DNA of 64,000 nucleotides from Cyrtodaria siliqua (taxonomy: Eukaryota; Mollusca; Bivalvia; Adapedonta; Hiatellidae), in assembly GCA_037043455.1 (NCBI GenBank), contig JAWPHD010005590.1, positions 1 through 64,000 on the forward strand, read 5' to 3'. Below are positions 47,195 through 58,678 of the stretch, piece after piece. Each line of letters opens with the position of its first letter. Within the stretch, counting starts at the first letter, position 1. Below the pieces are notes generated by a model. That model ran no database searches. It was not told the origin of the DNA and saw nothing but the letters and a program-made list of their open reading frames with translations. Position numbers and translations under genes: made by a program.

Positions 47195-48205
47195 ACATAT
47201 TTTCGTCAGGCATGAAACAATTTTTTTTATGCATATTGTTGGTATCCCAATGGGTACAAACTGTACACATATTGTCGTAGATTTGTCGTTGAACTGCTAT
47301 GCGAAAGGTAGATCTCATCGAAGCTTACCTATTAGATAATATTTTAGTCAGGTATGGTACCACCGTTTATAGACAAATTGCTGGTATCCCTATGGGTACG
47401 AACTGTGCACCACTTGTCGCAGATTTGTTTTTATTTTGCTATGAAAGGGATTTCATGTTAAGTCGTTCACCAGATACCTAGGCAGATGTTATTGAAGCTT
47501 TTAATGACACCTCTCGGTATCTGGATGAACATTGAAAACCCTTTCTTTCCAACTATGGTTGAAAATATGAATCCTAAAGAACTTCAGCTTAATAAAACTA
47601 ATATATCTGATGATAACGCTTTTTTTCTTGATTTATATCTCCCGATTGAAAATGGTGAAATAATTAGCAACATCTATCAAAAGAGAGATGATTTTAATTT
47701 TGACATTGTTAATTACCCCCACTTGGATGGGGATGTTTCCCGAGCAACTTCTTATGAGGTGTTTCAACTTATTTGTTTTTCAAGAGCTTGTACTCGAGTT
47801 GAGGACTTTAATATTCGTAATCTTTGTATAACTAAAAATCAACTCAATCAGGGTTACCGTTACCATAAACTTCGTAAAACCTTTGCAAAAGTTTATTATC
47901 GTAACCCTGATCTTCTTTCCAAATATAAATGTAATTTAAGGACTCTTCTGCGACCAGGACTATCACAACCTGACTTCTATGGTGATGTGATTTATAAACT
48001 TCGTAAGATTCTTGGTCATGATCACTTTCATACTATCTTTGTTAAACTTGTTAAAAAGTTTGTCAAAAGAGGTTATGACCCTATCATTTTGCAACGTACT
48101 TCATGCTTGGTGGTGGACCCTTTTACAGTTCGCCACTATGCTTTCCTCTTTAATTGTACGATGACCGGACGTGCTGTGGACCCTATGATTTACTTTAAAC
48201 ATATT
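47195..48205 (+). pseudogene. PLE-A reverse transcriptase, broken
   Basis: A short first piece (47195-47302) already contains VGIPMGTN, and then the protein restarts at 47303 with a second, better YRQIAGIPMGTNCAPLVADLF (47371-47430), so motif B is present twice. A stop (PDT*) lies at 47479. At the catalytic site RYLD is followed by a roughly 10-bp deletion (47526), removing the second aspartate and shifting the frame. From there to 48205 the C-terminal blocks are open: KRDDFNFDIVNYPHLDG, FSRACTRVEDFNIR, LRPGLSQPDFYGDVIYKLRK and LQRTSCLVVDPFTVR. It is inactive. Confidence 0.85.
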
Positions 48206-48225
48206 TTATTGCTTTTTACATAATA

Positions 48226-48642
48226 CAGCAAAGTCAAGTCATTGAGTACCTTCATTGTGGTTTTCTAGGCTATTGGTTTTTGTATTATATTTACACGAGC
48301 ATATTTGTTTTTACTTATATCGCCTATTAATGCTGCCTTGTTGGTTAGAGATTTGATTATGGCGGGGATTTCTTTATTTACCCTGCCCTGTTTTAATGGG
48401 ATGACAGTAGGGTAAGTGTGAGTTTTGGTGCACCCTAGAGCCGATTTAAACCCCCAGTGGCCTTTGTTGCCACTGACTGTTCCAAGGCGGTAGCCCTATT
48501 GTCAACCCTTTTGTTTTGGTGATGTCGTTTGCATTTTTTATTACTTTTGCCTTTTTCGTTTGTCTGTTTGCGTGTTTGTTTTTGTGTTTTGTTGTTGACT
48601 GTCGTACTTTAATGCTGCTTTCCCTGTCCGATATGTTTGTCT
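48226..48642 (+). mobile_element. 3' UTR and tail of the 47-kb PLE-A copy
   Basis: TTACACGAGCATATTTG, GGTTAGAGATTTGATTATGG, CCAGTGGCC...GCCACTGACTG, end TCCCTGTCCGATATG. Both hairpins are recognisable. Confidence 0.85.
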
Positions 48643-48837
48643 TTCTTACCATAACACCCCACTGTAGCTGGATGATATATTGTACTTTGACACATTTTTA
48701 CCATAATATTTACAATCTTAAATAACTGCAACATGACCTCTTAATTGGTTGACCTATTTACAGTTCTCCTCTATGCTTTGATGTTTTGTATGAGTGATTT
48801 GATTGACTGTTCTTTGATTGCTGCATGTGTATCTACT

Positions 48838-48985
48838 TTTTAATTTGAACCGCTGTTATAGGGCATGCGATGTGTAGCGCATTATATTTCCTCTCACGAA
48901 CACACTGAATAAAATATTTTCTGTTACTTGTCTCTCGTGTTCGTGTTCTTTGCTTCCAATGCATACCTTATTCGGTATTCAGTAT
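48838..48985 (+). repeat. H repeat, decayed copy
   Basis: CTCACGAACACACTGAATAAAATA and TTCTTTGCTTCCAATGCATACC align with the AATAAA region of other plus-strand H units. The hairpins are poor. Confidence 0.6.
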
Positions 48986-49009
48986 GGGATCTGGACATCA
49001 AATCAACAA

Positions 49010-49470
49010 TCGAGTCGGTGCAAAAATGAGACACTCCGGCATCCGAATGAAGCGAGTCAGTCCAACATTAAAACATTCTGGACGCCGAATTATCGGTCGA
49101 ATCAGTCCAGCAATGAAACACTCTGTCATAAATCTAGTCAGTACACCAAAGAGACACTTTGGACGCCGAATCATCGGTCGAGTCAGTCCACAAATGAGAC
49201 ATTTTGGACACCGAATCATCTGTCGAGTCAGTCCACGAATCCGAGAGAAGCCATTAATTCCAGCAATGAGACATTACGGACGCCGAATCATCGATCAAGA
49301 CACTCTTGCATCCGAATCAAGCGAGTCATTCCAGCAATGAGAATCTTTGGACGCGCAATTAATCGAGTCAGTCTAGCGATGAAACACTTTGGACGCCGAA
49401 TTAATGGAGTCAGTCCTGTAATGAGACACACTGGACGCCGAATATATCGAGTCAGTCTGTAATGGGATAC
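49010..49470. repeat. 45-bp minisatellite, about ten units
   Basis: CGAGTCAGTCCAGCAATGAG, ACACTTTGGACGCCGAATCA, TCGGT repeats with period 45 (for example starts at 49053, 49098, 49179, 49224). Because 45 is divisible by three, long ORFs open in several frames on both strands; these are not genes. Confidence 0.95.
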
Positions 49471-49544
49471 TTTGAAAGTAGATACAAAAGTCAAACAGTA
49501 AAGCAATGTTGCTGTTTTTTTAACCAGGTTCTAGCTAGCACCAA

Positions 49545-49832
49545 ATAAAAGATTATATGTCCAACAGGAAGAGTAGCATTCAGAATACAGTCACGGTAAC
49601 ACATATTACAAAGCAAATGTAATATAAAAAGTACCTCACAAACACATTCAGTAAAAAAGCACAACATAAACAAGGCTTGACAACAGGGGTACCGCCTTGT
49701 AACGGTCAGTGGCAAAAGGGACCACCGAAAAGTTTAAACCGGTTCAATGGTGCATCAAACTTTACTCTTTCCCTGTCTTCATCCCTATAAAACAGGACAG
49801 TGTAAATAAAAAATAATCCCCGCCGAGTTAAC
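49545..49832 (-). mobile_element. PLE-A 3' tail, minus strand
   Basis: A tail from CGGCGGGGATTAT (49830) through GGTGCACC-like and hairpin sequence (49690-49720) to AATGCTACTCTTCCTGTTGG (49560), diverged. Confidence 0.75.
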
Positions 49833-49934
49833 CCCTTACATTTGAGAAAGGTAGATAGGTGCAATAATAAAACACACAGAAATGTTCATGTATATAATAT
49901 AACAAACGTTTTCTTAATAATCACAAGTAAAAGT

Positions 49935-50125
49935 CAAAATACTAAATTAAAAAGCACGCACTATATCCTAAGGGTGATTAAACAATACTCAACGCATTTA
50001 TAGTCTGGAGTCGTGGAACCTCCTATTCGGAATTGAAGTAAGAATACAAAGTATTTAAAACAGACCACCAGCATCTGTATATACATGTTGGTTCGGCGAT
50101 CTCCAATGATCGGAGTGAATAACAG
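49935..50125 (+). repeat. H long-form extension, dispersed copy
   Basis: ACTAAATTAAAAAGCACGC, CCTAAGGGTGATTAAACAATAC, and at the end a hairpin CGATCTCCAATGATCG, the third H hairpin in its long form. Confidence 0.75.
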
Positions 50126-50900
50126 TTCTGATTGCAAGCACGGTTAAAATGAAAGTACAGCCCTTTAAAATGATATCTCTAACAATAAAGTCAATCTGCC
50201 TTATAACTTATTAGTTATCCAGAGAAAGTAACAAAATATACACGTAAACGTTTTTGCAAAGATATAATTATAAATAATGAGAAATACCTCAGGATATATC
50301 CATAATTGCTATGATCAATCACAGGAGTTGCAGCCAAAGAAGAAATCAATAAACCCATTAGGAGGCAAACGTTTATGCACCTTGCTTCTTTTTCAAGACA
50401 TCATTTGAAAATGGATATGAAAGTCTGTGTTGGAAAGACAAACAATATCATGTGAGGCAACAACTGTCTGTCAAATAAACCATTGTCTGAAAACATATGC
50501 TGATCATAACTGTTTAATGATGTCAGTATTATGTCTAAGAAAATCGGATCTTTTTTTCTGTGGCGAGAAATCGTACTGATATCTTTATATTATGACAACG
50601 AAATGTTAGACCCGTGTGTAGCGTATATTTCCGGACAAATTTACGGAGTCAAATAAATTATTACCGTCGTAAAACATGTATTTTCCTAAATTGACAAACA
50701 TATGTGGCCTGCGAGTTAAACAGATTTCATAATAATGTCATCGCTATACCAATGAAAGATACTGCAACGTTCCTGTATGAGTCAATGTTATTGAGATGTC
50801 GACTAGCAGCAATGTTGAAGATAAGATCAATATTTCATTTTTGACCGACTGACAGTGTATGTAATTTTGATCACTCTGGTAAAACCTGATAAAACATAGC
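50126..50900. other. no recognised gene; short shared repeats
   Basis: 50615-50735 resembles 56950-57065 (TACGGAGTCAA, CATGTATTTCCT, ATTGACAAA), and 50790-50835 resembles 59185-59235 (GCAGCAA-GTTGAAGAT). These are old dispersed repeats. Confidence 0.45.
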
Positions 50901-50911
50901 ATACCGGATTA

Positions 50912-51096
50912 TAAGAATCGTTCATGGGTATCAGGTGAATATAGGGAAATTCAACCCAAGGTATAAGTGTTTTTATCGAAACCGAGGCTCTGCCGAGGTT
51001 CTGATTAAAACACTTATGCCGATGTTCTGTTTAAAACACTTATATCGAGGTTTGGAATTCCCTATCTGAACCGAATACCCATGATAGATTCTTTTT
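50912..51096. mobile_element. MITE-like palindromic element
   Basis: The left arm AAGAATCGTTCATGGGTATC and ATAGGGAAATTC mirror GAATTCCCTATCTGAACCGAATACCCATGATAGATTC on the right. The centre has AACACTTAT-based inverted pieces. A third end-like copy (ATACCCATGAAAGATTCTTA) lies at 51504-51523. Confidence 0.65.
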
Positions 51097-51149
51097 CTTG
51101 CATATCAGAGACATGTTGTGCGTTGACACCGCCAGCTACTTAAGTTTAA

Positions 51150-51270
51150 CATATTTTCCTGCATACCGGTTGTTGGTGCGCGTGAATTTTATCTCGACCC
51201 TAGGGTGAGATTGAAATATCTAACCCTGGTAAAATGACGGATATCCGTGCCCGGTATGCAAGAAAAGGTT
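51150..51270. mobile_element. second palindromic element
   Basis: TTTCCTGCATACCGG...TTTATCTCGACCCTAG pairs with GGTGAGATTGAAAT...CCGGTATGCAAGAAAAGG. The total is about 120 bp, noncoding. Confidence 0.6.
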
Positions 51271-51529
51271 ACCCGCGTTTTACATGGGGGTAATAGAAAG
51301 GCTGTTCTTATACATGTGGCACGCGCGACATCAATAATGTCAACATTATCATGACGTGATTGTGTAAAAATAAACATGCAAAACGTTAGTAACTGGGGAC
51401 GTGTTAATTATGTGCAAGAAAAAAATCATGTGTATCCCATTTAGAGATCGATCCGATCAAAGAAGTATACCTCATATTGTAATTCCACATATATTTACCG
51501 GATACCCATGAAAGATTCTTATAATCTCT

Positions 51530-52960
51530 TGCGCTGCTTGAGCAGTGTGACGAGGCGCCGTTGTGTTCGTGTTTATATGACATCCACGTCAAACAGTGTG
51601 TGATTTTTGTTCAAATCGTCTTGAACGGTGGTTAAAAAGCACAAAATTAAGTTTACAGTAAAGATAAATAACTCATGAACATGTTTACTCTTCAAATCAA
51701 AACGTTAATAATAGTGTTTAATATTAATACTTTGTGTTTGACAATCGATTGTTTAAACCGCGTATTCCCTGTAACAACGTTCTCTCAATAATGAATAGTC
51801 AACGGTAACGTACTCACACAAACAATGTCAGTGTTAATATAGTTGTAAATAAGCTTTATAAATACGTTGTATTCTGTAATTTAGAGGTTGTGCCATGTTT
51901 AGCCTGTACCGGTTGTTGAGCCACTGTCTTGACGGGCCAAGTTTAAATCCTGACAGTACACTAGACAACTTCAGATGTCAGGCCATTTAGACCGTATCTT
52001 ATTAGTTCTCTAAAATAATATAATGTGAATCACAAACACCACTCTCACTTAATTTAGGAGATTTATTCCAATATAACAATATAACCATCCTTTTAACGTC
52101 CCTGTTTGACAAACGAGGTTAAGGAAAGTGTGTTGCACACCTTAGAAACCCAATGGGGTCGACGATGCTAGGGATGAAAAGTCTGCTGTGCCATTCCAAT
52201 ATAGATGAATGCCACCCTTTTGGTAGTATTATCAATTTACACATTTAACTCTTAAACATCATGTGAACATTTCTTGATAGTCTCGGAGAGAAAGATAAAT
52301 TGTAAACCGCTATTAAGTTGTATGTAAAAATAAGTATTATTTGCATAACGTAGATACTACTTTAACTACTGCGTGACTGAACGGGGAAATGATGTAAATC
52401 TGAATTGTATAGCTGCACAACTGTTGCCAGATAATTGATAAATACATTTACCTGTTGATTAATTTACATGTTCGAAGATTGCTACGTCATGAAATAAAAT
52501 CTTATTCTCGCTTTTCACAGATATTGCAAGGTGCGAATTGTAAATATCTATTGTATTGATCTCGATTTAAATAAACATAAACATGTTCATGAAACAAAAC
52601 ATGGCCGGAGAACTTTAAGCTACCTCGTCCCATGTCTGTTTGTAGAAAGTTACAGTGACAAACCGTCTTGTCTTAGTATATATGCATGTACACATTATCA
52701 TGACTATACATATTGTTTTATTTTTTTATAATATTTATTTTTATATTTATGATGTTACCACGTCAAGTTTAATAAGCGCTTTAGTAGACAACACATGTAC
52801 ATCTACAAACCGATGTATAAGCATTTTCTCAAGAAGCCTCAGTATGATGTCTAGTTGTGCAAATCTTGGTATATTGATGAAATCCCGGACAAGTTGGAAA
52901 ACTAGCTAGATCTTGTTCACGTTAGGCGAGACATGTGAATCCACGGATTTCTTGTTTAAA
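51530..52960. other. no gene; diverged dispersed repeat partner
   Basis: 51975-52850 is the second member of the loose repeat pair with 46240-46880. No coding content is evident. Confidence 0.45.
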
Positions 52961-52964
52961 AATT

Positions 52965-53811
52965 CAAAGGCTATAATTCTGATGTGTCTAGTCTGATGCA
53001 ACTGGTTTTGAAATTGTCCAAGTTCAGTGGCGTAACCTAGAAAACGTCTTCTGTTGCAGGGACAAATAACTTAACAAGAGGCACTACCCGTTGATTCAAC
53101 TTCTCTATGTCTTGTCCCACACATAATTGTCGCGATGTCATATAGTAATGTCGCGACAACGCAATGCAATGTCACGACAACGCTACATTACAATACGACA
53201 TCGCGACATAATTGTATTGCAATGTCGCGTTGTCGTGACATTGCATTGCGTTGTCGCAACATTGCAATATGACATCGCGACATTTATGTTGCGGTGTCGT
53301 ATTGCAATGTAGCGTTGTCGTATCTCAATGTCCAGTTGTCGTATCGCAATGTCGCATTGTCATATCGCAAAGTCGCGATGTCGCATTGTCGGGTGTCGCA
53401 TTGTTGCCCACGACAATGCAACATTGTATCTGGCCCCAACCGGACACCGTTTGAAACAGCACATGGCTGCAACATTTTAACCTACTTCGTCCAGCTAGGT
53501 TCTGTTCTGTTTCTTCTTGTTGTTGCTTATTTATCAAAATTATGGTCACTTTTACCCGTGTATTTACTTATAGTCAATTTCACTTCTTCTTTCCACCAAT
53601 AAATTTGTATTTTATTTTTTTAGTAAATACTACAGTAAAGTTTCTTTTCAATGTGTGGGACAGACATAGAGAAGTTGAATCAACGGGTAGTGCCTCTTGT
53701 TAAGTTATTTGTCCCTGCAGCAGAAGACGTTTACTAGGTTACGCCACTGAACTTGGACAAGTTCAAAACCATTTGCATCAGACTAGACATATCACAGTTA
53801 TAGCCTTTGAT
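52965..53811. mobile_element. foldback element with 160-bp inverted arms
   Basis: The arm 52965-53124 (AAAGGCTATAATTCTG...TTCTCTATGTCTTGTCCCACACA) is an inverted match of 53651-53811, with only a few differences. The arms enclose about 525 bp: a palindromic minisatellite and unique AT-rich sequence. There is no transposase. Confidence 0.85.
53129..53410. repeat. TGTCGCGACA palindromic minisatellite
   Basis: Degenerate units of AATGTCGCGACAACGC- and GTCGTATTGCAATGTCGC-type, alternately in both orientations, giving many nested hairpins. ORFs across it on both strands are repeat artefacts. Confidence 0.85.
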
Positions 53812-54280
53812 TAAAAAAAAACTGTTTTTCGGTAAGCCTTAGACTATTCAAGCCAGTAGAGTGATACAGGCCCTCTTGTGCATCTTGTCCCCGGAAGACT
53901 AATTAATACACGCCACTCTGTAAATGACCATTTTAGACATGGAGGTCATCTTGAGTGACAGTTTGGCCATGAACACAAATCTGTCTATCCATCAGCAATT
54001 TCATAAACAAATATTCTAGTCTAGATTTGAAACAGTTTAATGACAATTGATCACAATATATTTGGATTGGATTGACCCTCTAAGATTTTGGTAGGTCGCC
54101 ACAGATCGCCAAGTTGGCTAAAACTATGTACAATTTATGAAATTTGATCGTGCAAATATCCATACAGTCTTTCCTATCAAACTTTGCATTCTCAGTACTT
54201 TTAGTACTTTGATTTATCATATATTATGTAGGGGAAATAACCATGCAAGTGATGTGGCAACTATCGCTGGCAGATGTCGC
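53812..54280. other. no recognised gene
   Basis: Nothing recognised. Confidence 0.5.
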
Positions 54281-54283
54281 ACC

Positions 54284-54738
54284 GTTTCACTTTGCACGTA
54301 ATGAAATCAGTTTCAGTCGAACGGATTGCGTTTGCATCGCATCGAATCAATATGTATGTCATCAATTGACTTTGCGTCGTATGGTTTGAAATTTTACACA
54401 TATCATTCCACTTCGAACAGTATCAATTCACTTTGTAACGAATGAACCGAGTTTACACCGTATCATTTCACTTTGAACCATATCAATTCACTTTGCAACG
54501 AATGAACCGAGTTTACACGTCGCATCGAATCAATATGTACGTCATCAAATGACTTTGCGTCGTATGTTTTGAAATTTTACACCGTATCATTTCACTTTGA
54601 ACCGTATCAATTCACTTTGTAACGAATGAACCGAGTTTACACCGTATCATTTCACTTTGAACCGTATCAATTCACTTTGTAACGAATGAACCCAGTTAAC
54701 ACATAGCATCGAATCAATATGTACATCATCAAATGACT
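54284..54738. repeat. higher-order tandem array (60-bp units in 184-bp blocks)
   Basis: GCATCGAATCAA recurs at 54339, 54522 and 54706 (period about 184). Within blocks, TATCATTTCACTTTGAACC units recur every 60 bp (54585, 54645). Confidence 0.85.
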
Positions 54739-55074
54739 TCATGCTGAAATAAATGGCCTCTCATTGAATGGTTTGTAAATTTCCACATTTTGACGGTTAT
54801 GGCTTCCCATATTTGTGTCACTGTAAGTTCAATGCGGTAATCGTTGTGTCAACCCTTTTACGTCTCACATCACAATTAAATGTTCACAGGATCACATTTT
54901 AATGTTTTTGTTCGTGCCATAGAGATAAACACAATTTACAGCATGTATTGATACTTAAATACTTCATTGATCCAACATCTGCAATTTGAAACACAATAAA
55001 CTAATACTTACCAGGTTGAAAAGATTTCACTGCTTACCTGTTTACAAGCATGACGTCAGCCATGGGAAAGCGTA

Positions 55075-55345
55075 ACGTCATTCTCAGACTATTGACGTGC
55101 AAAAAAAGACTATTGACCGCAAAACCAGATTTAACCGGATAAAAATGTTCTAAAGTCAATAGTTCATACTAATGACTTACACGTGACTGCCTTTTAACCA
55201 ATGAAAACTACTTATTTAAAATGATATATAATAATTAAAACTATTCATCCTCGAAAATGACTATTAACCCTCAGCAGTAAACTATTGACCTCGACTTCAT
55301 ATAGGTCAATAGTCTACTGATTCGGGTCAATAGACACTCCCTTGG
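55075..55345. repeat. TATTGACC-rich inverted element
   Basis: CAGACTATTGACGTGC, AAGTCAATAG, AAACTATTGACC...GGTCAATAGTCTACTG and GGGTCAATAG occur in both orientations. It could be a MITE or foldback; borders are unclear. Confidence 0.45.
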
Positions 55346-55554
55346 ATGAATAGCTTTAACCATTGATCTCAACAGAAGTAGATAGTTGTATATTATTGTT
55401 ATTCATTGGCGTGTATAGGTTCTCCAGACTATCACAATGAGTGAACATTGACTCATATATGGCGCTAAGTAATAGCATACGTGTTAAAAACACAGCAATG
55501 TTGCATATTAGCTATAAACCGTTTGGGATCTGTTACCAATCATTGTGGTGACTT

Positions 55555-55690
55555 TATAGTTTAAGCCGTTGCTAGTGGGCCTGAGAGGTGTAACGCCTTA
55601 CACTATCTGCTATGAACAGACTCAATAAAAACAGAGATGCTTATTTTCAATCTTATGTGTGTTCATTGCTTCCAAGAGATTCCCTTTTTT
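55555..55690 (+). repeat. H repeat, decayed plus-strand copy
   Basis: TTTAAGCCGTTGCTAG, CCTGAGAGGTGTAACGCC, GAACAGACTCAATAAAAACAG and TTCATTGCTTCCAAG. It has AATAAA at the usual position. Confidence 0.7.
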
Positions 55691-55834
55691 AGAATCTATA
55701 TATCATGACAACGAAATGTTAGACTCTTGAATATCTATAATTGGTGATGGCCTGGATACACCATAATACTCAAAATGAATGTGCATTCCCTGAAATAAGT
55801 GATCAATACGTGATTGTATTCTTGTTGCTGATAA

Positions 55835-55935
55835 AAGAGTATGAGAGTAGACTTTTGGAAGAGGCAGAACACGACACATACAAAATATTGCAGTCTCGGT
55901 TTGATTGAGACCCGGGTTGAGCAGAACTCAAAATT
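55835..55935 (-). repeat. H repeat, minus-strand copy lacking the second hairpin
   Basis: GAGTATGAGAGTAGAC, CAGTCTC...GAGAC then directly CCGGGTTGAGCAGAACTCAA, so the hairpin-2 arm is deleted. Confidence 0.75.
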
Positions 55936-57515
55936 CCCGATCTGAAACTATTATCAGAATCACAATTCAAATTAAGCAAATAAAATGCATGTCATGTCCA
56001 TAGACGAGATACAGAGTCGACTATGTTTGGTGTCAATGATAAAGAGACGTACATATTACCAATAATATCGCTACAATGTCTTTCGTAAACAAAATCAGTG
56101 ATAATAATAAAGCAATTATGATGAGAACTTACTATGATAGGTTATCAGAAATCGTTCTCATTTCAATAAAAAGGGAGGAAACAATAAACAATTACCACAT
56201 TTGGAATGTTTTCGTTTGAGCATAACAATCGTTTGTGAACACATTTCCACTTTTTTTTTTAAACAATGACAGATAGAATGGTCAATTTGTTGAAAATGCC
56301 AATTTCGGTAAATATTAAATGTATTTAAAGCAATACGTTTGTATTATTAAATGAGTGTTTTTTATTATATGAGAGGTAATTCTGATACTTCGCTTAGAAA
56401 ATAATAAAATAACACTTTCATTTGAAAATAACATCCTTACAAAGCATTTATAATATCTTCTAACAATTATATCAATGTTTATATGTTTAATCTATGTCTC
56501 TAACGATCACGCTAAACTGTTTTTACTTTTACTGAGCTACACAAATGGCGGCAAGGAAACTTACAAAGATGGCGACCGAATACGATGATCAATCATAATT
56601 ATACATATATATTTGGAACTAGCTCATTGAAACCCAATGCGTGGTCCCGCCGTAATTCCATTAAACAATAGGAAAGCTTATATTACCAGGATTTTATAAC
56701 GGATATTTCGACAATAACACATGCTTAAAAAACATTTTTACTGAAAACATGCGATAACGCAAACATTTAAGCCGAAATTAAGGTTTATTCCATACCCCAA
56801 CCAACTCCATTTTCGCTTCTTGGAAAGGGGTTGGATGGAATATGAAAGTTTATACCCGGACCTCGTAATACGCTGTCTATCCCATTACCCACAATCCATA
56901 AATTCGTATGGCTATGGTAATAGACGAGAAATAAACATGTATTGGATGCTTTTTTTCCGCACAAATGTATACGGAGTCAACCGATATATTACTATAGTAA
57001 ACCATGTATTTCCTTATATTGACAAATATGTAACATTTGAGTCAAACACATTTCGTATAAAAAAACACCTAAAGTGCATTTGGGTGTATAGGATCATTTG
57101 AGTAAAACGTTTACATTTAAAATGAAAGGAAACATGTCTATTTAATTTCAGATTGAGATGTTCTCTTTCAGTTGTATGATAGTAATTTCTGAAATTATTA
57201 TTCTATGGTAACTGATAACTGTGTCTTTTTAATAGGTTATTGTGCACCAATATTTACATGGTTTCATTGAATCCCTAAAAGTGCCAAACTTTGGCAAGTT
57301 AACTTAATTAAATATTACATTCTGATGTTCGTCTCTAAAATGTGTTATAACATCAAATATGCATATCTCAGTTTATTGTGATAGTATGATTTTTTTTCGT
57401 TTCAAAAGCACTCTTCATTCGGTCATTAAAGAGTAAATATGTCTAGGAGGTGTTACACTTAGTGATAAACTGTGTTCCAAATCGATTCACTGCTGCATAA
57501 ATGCATGCTAATATG
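55936..57515. other. no recognised gene
   Basis: An ORF of 93 codons at 56820-57101 is in repeated sequence (see 50615-50735) and shows no domain. Otherwise AT-rich. Confidence 0.45.
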
Positions 57516-57519
57516 ATAT

Positions 57520-58678
57520 ACGATATAATTTATTTTGGCCTATAAAAATTTTAGTAGACGTTCTTGATAACATTTTCAATAAAGGTCAAGTTTGATCACT
57601 TAGTACTTATGACTTCTCTACACTATATACAACCTTACCACATCACCTTATTAAAGCCAAGCTTATTTCTCTTATTCAAAAAACATTCGCAGAGAAAATA
57701 CTACATTTTTTGCATGTAATAATATTAAAGCGTTTTTTACTAACGGCAGTTTAGACAATTATACTATGTGGACTTGCTATGAAGCTTGTGAATCACTCAT
57801 CTTCCTATTAGACAATATTTTCGTAAGGTATGGTACCACCGTTTATAGACCCTATGGGTACGAACTGTGCACCACTTGTCGCAGATTTGTTTTTATTTTG
57901 CTATGAAAGGGATTTCATGTTGAGTCTTTCACCAGATACCCAGGCAGATGTTATTGAAGCTTTTAATGACACCTCTCGGTATCTGGATGATATTCGGACC
58001 ATTGACAACCCTTTCTTTCCATCTATGGTTGATAATATTTATCTTAAAGAACTTCAGCTTAATAAAGCTAATATATCTGATAATATCGCTTCTTTTCTTG
58101 ATTTAGATCTCTCGATTGAAAATGGTGAAATAATTAGCAAAATCTATGACAAGAGGGATGATTTTAATTTTGACATTGTTAATTACCCCCACTTGGATGG
58201 TGATGTTCCCCGAGCAACTTCTTATAGGGTGTATGTGTCTCAACTTATTCGTTTTTCAAGAGCTTATACTCGAGTTGAGGACTTTAATATTCGTAATCTT
58301 TGTATAACTAAAAAGCTACTGAATCAGAATTACCGTTACCAGAACCTTCGTAAAACCTTTGCAAAATTTTATTATCGTAACCCTGATCTTCTTTCCAAAT
58401 ATAAAAGTAATTTAAGGACTCTTCTGCGACAAGAACGGTCACAACCTGACTTCTATGGTGATGTGATTTATAAACTACGTAAGATTCTTGGTCATGATCA
58501 CTTTTATGCTATCGTTGTTCAACTTGTTAAAAAGTGTATCAAAAGAGGTTCTGACCCTATCATTTTGCAACTTACTGCATGCTTGGTGGTGGACCCTTTT
58601 ACAGTTCGCCACTATGCTTTCCTCTTTAATTGTACGATAACAGGACAGGCTGTGGACCCTATGATGACGCCTACCTAA
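57520..58678 (+). pseudogene. PLE-A reverse transcriptase, best preserved copy
   Basis: The N-terminal part (57520-57830) carries STYDFSTLYTTLPHHLIKAK (motif A) and NGSLDNYTMWTC in broken frames. A 14-bp deletion next to TTTATAGAC at 57850 shifts the frame just before PMGTNCAPLVADLF. From 57830 the frame is open for 282 codons: DTQADVIEAFNDTSRYLDDI (catalytic YLDD intact), LDLDLSIENGEIISKIYDKR, NYPHLDGDVPRATSY, VYVSQLIRFSRAYTR, SQPDFYGDVIYKLRKILGHD, ending MMTPT. The order of motifs (STLYTTLP, GIPMG, YLDD, FLDL) matches Penelope-like RTs. Such enzymes reverse-transcribe element RNA at target sites. No GIY-YIG endonuclease was seen. The 5' part is truncated. Confidence 0.88.

Noticed and set aside
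48950..49462. ORFs of 170, 118, 73 and 72 codons on both strands
   Set aside because: They are all produced by the 45-bp minisatellite and show the same peptide repeating.
53127..53602. Several ORFs across the palindromic minisatellite
   Set aside because: They follow from the TGTCGCGACA repeats; no start context or domain.
1073..54738. CRISPR array
   Set aside because: The tandem arrays have contiguous degenerate units without unique spacers, and the surrounding elements are eukaryotic.
56820..57101. 93-codon ORF
   Set aside because: It lies partly in sequence repeated at 50615-50735, where the frame is not kept.
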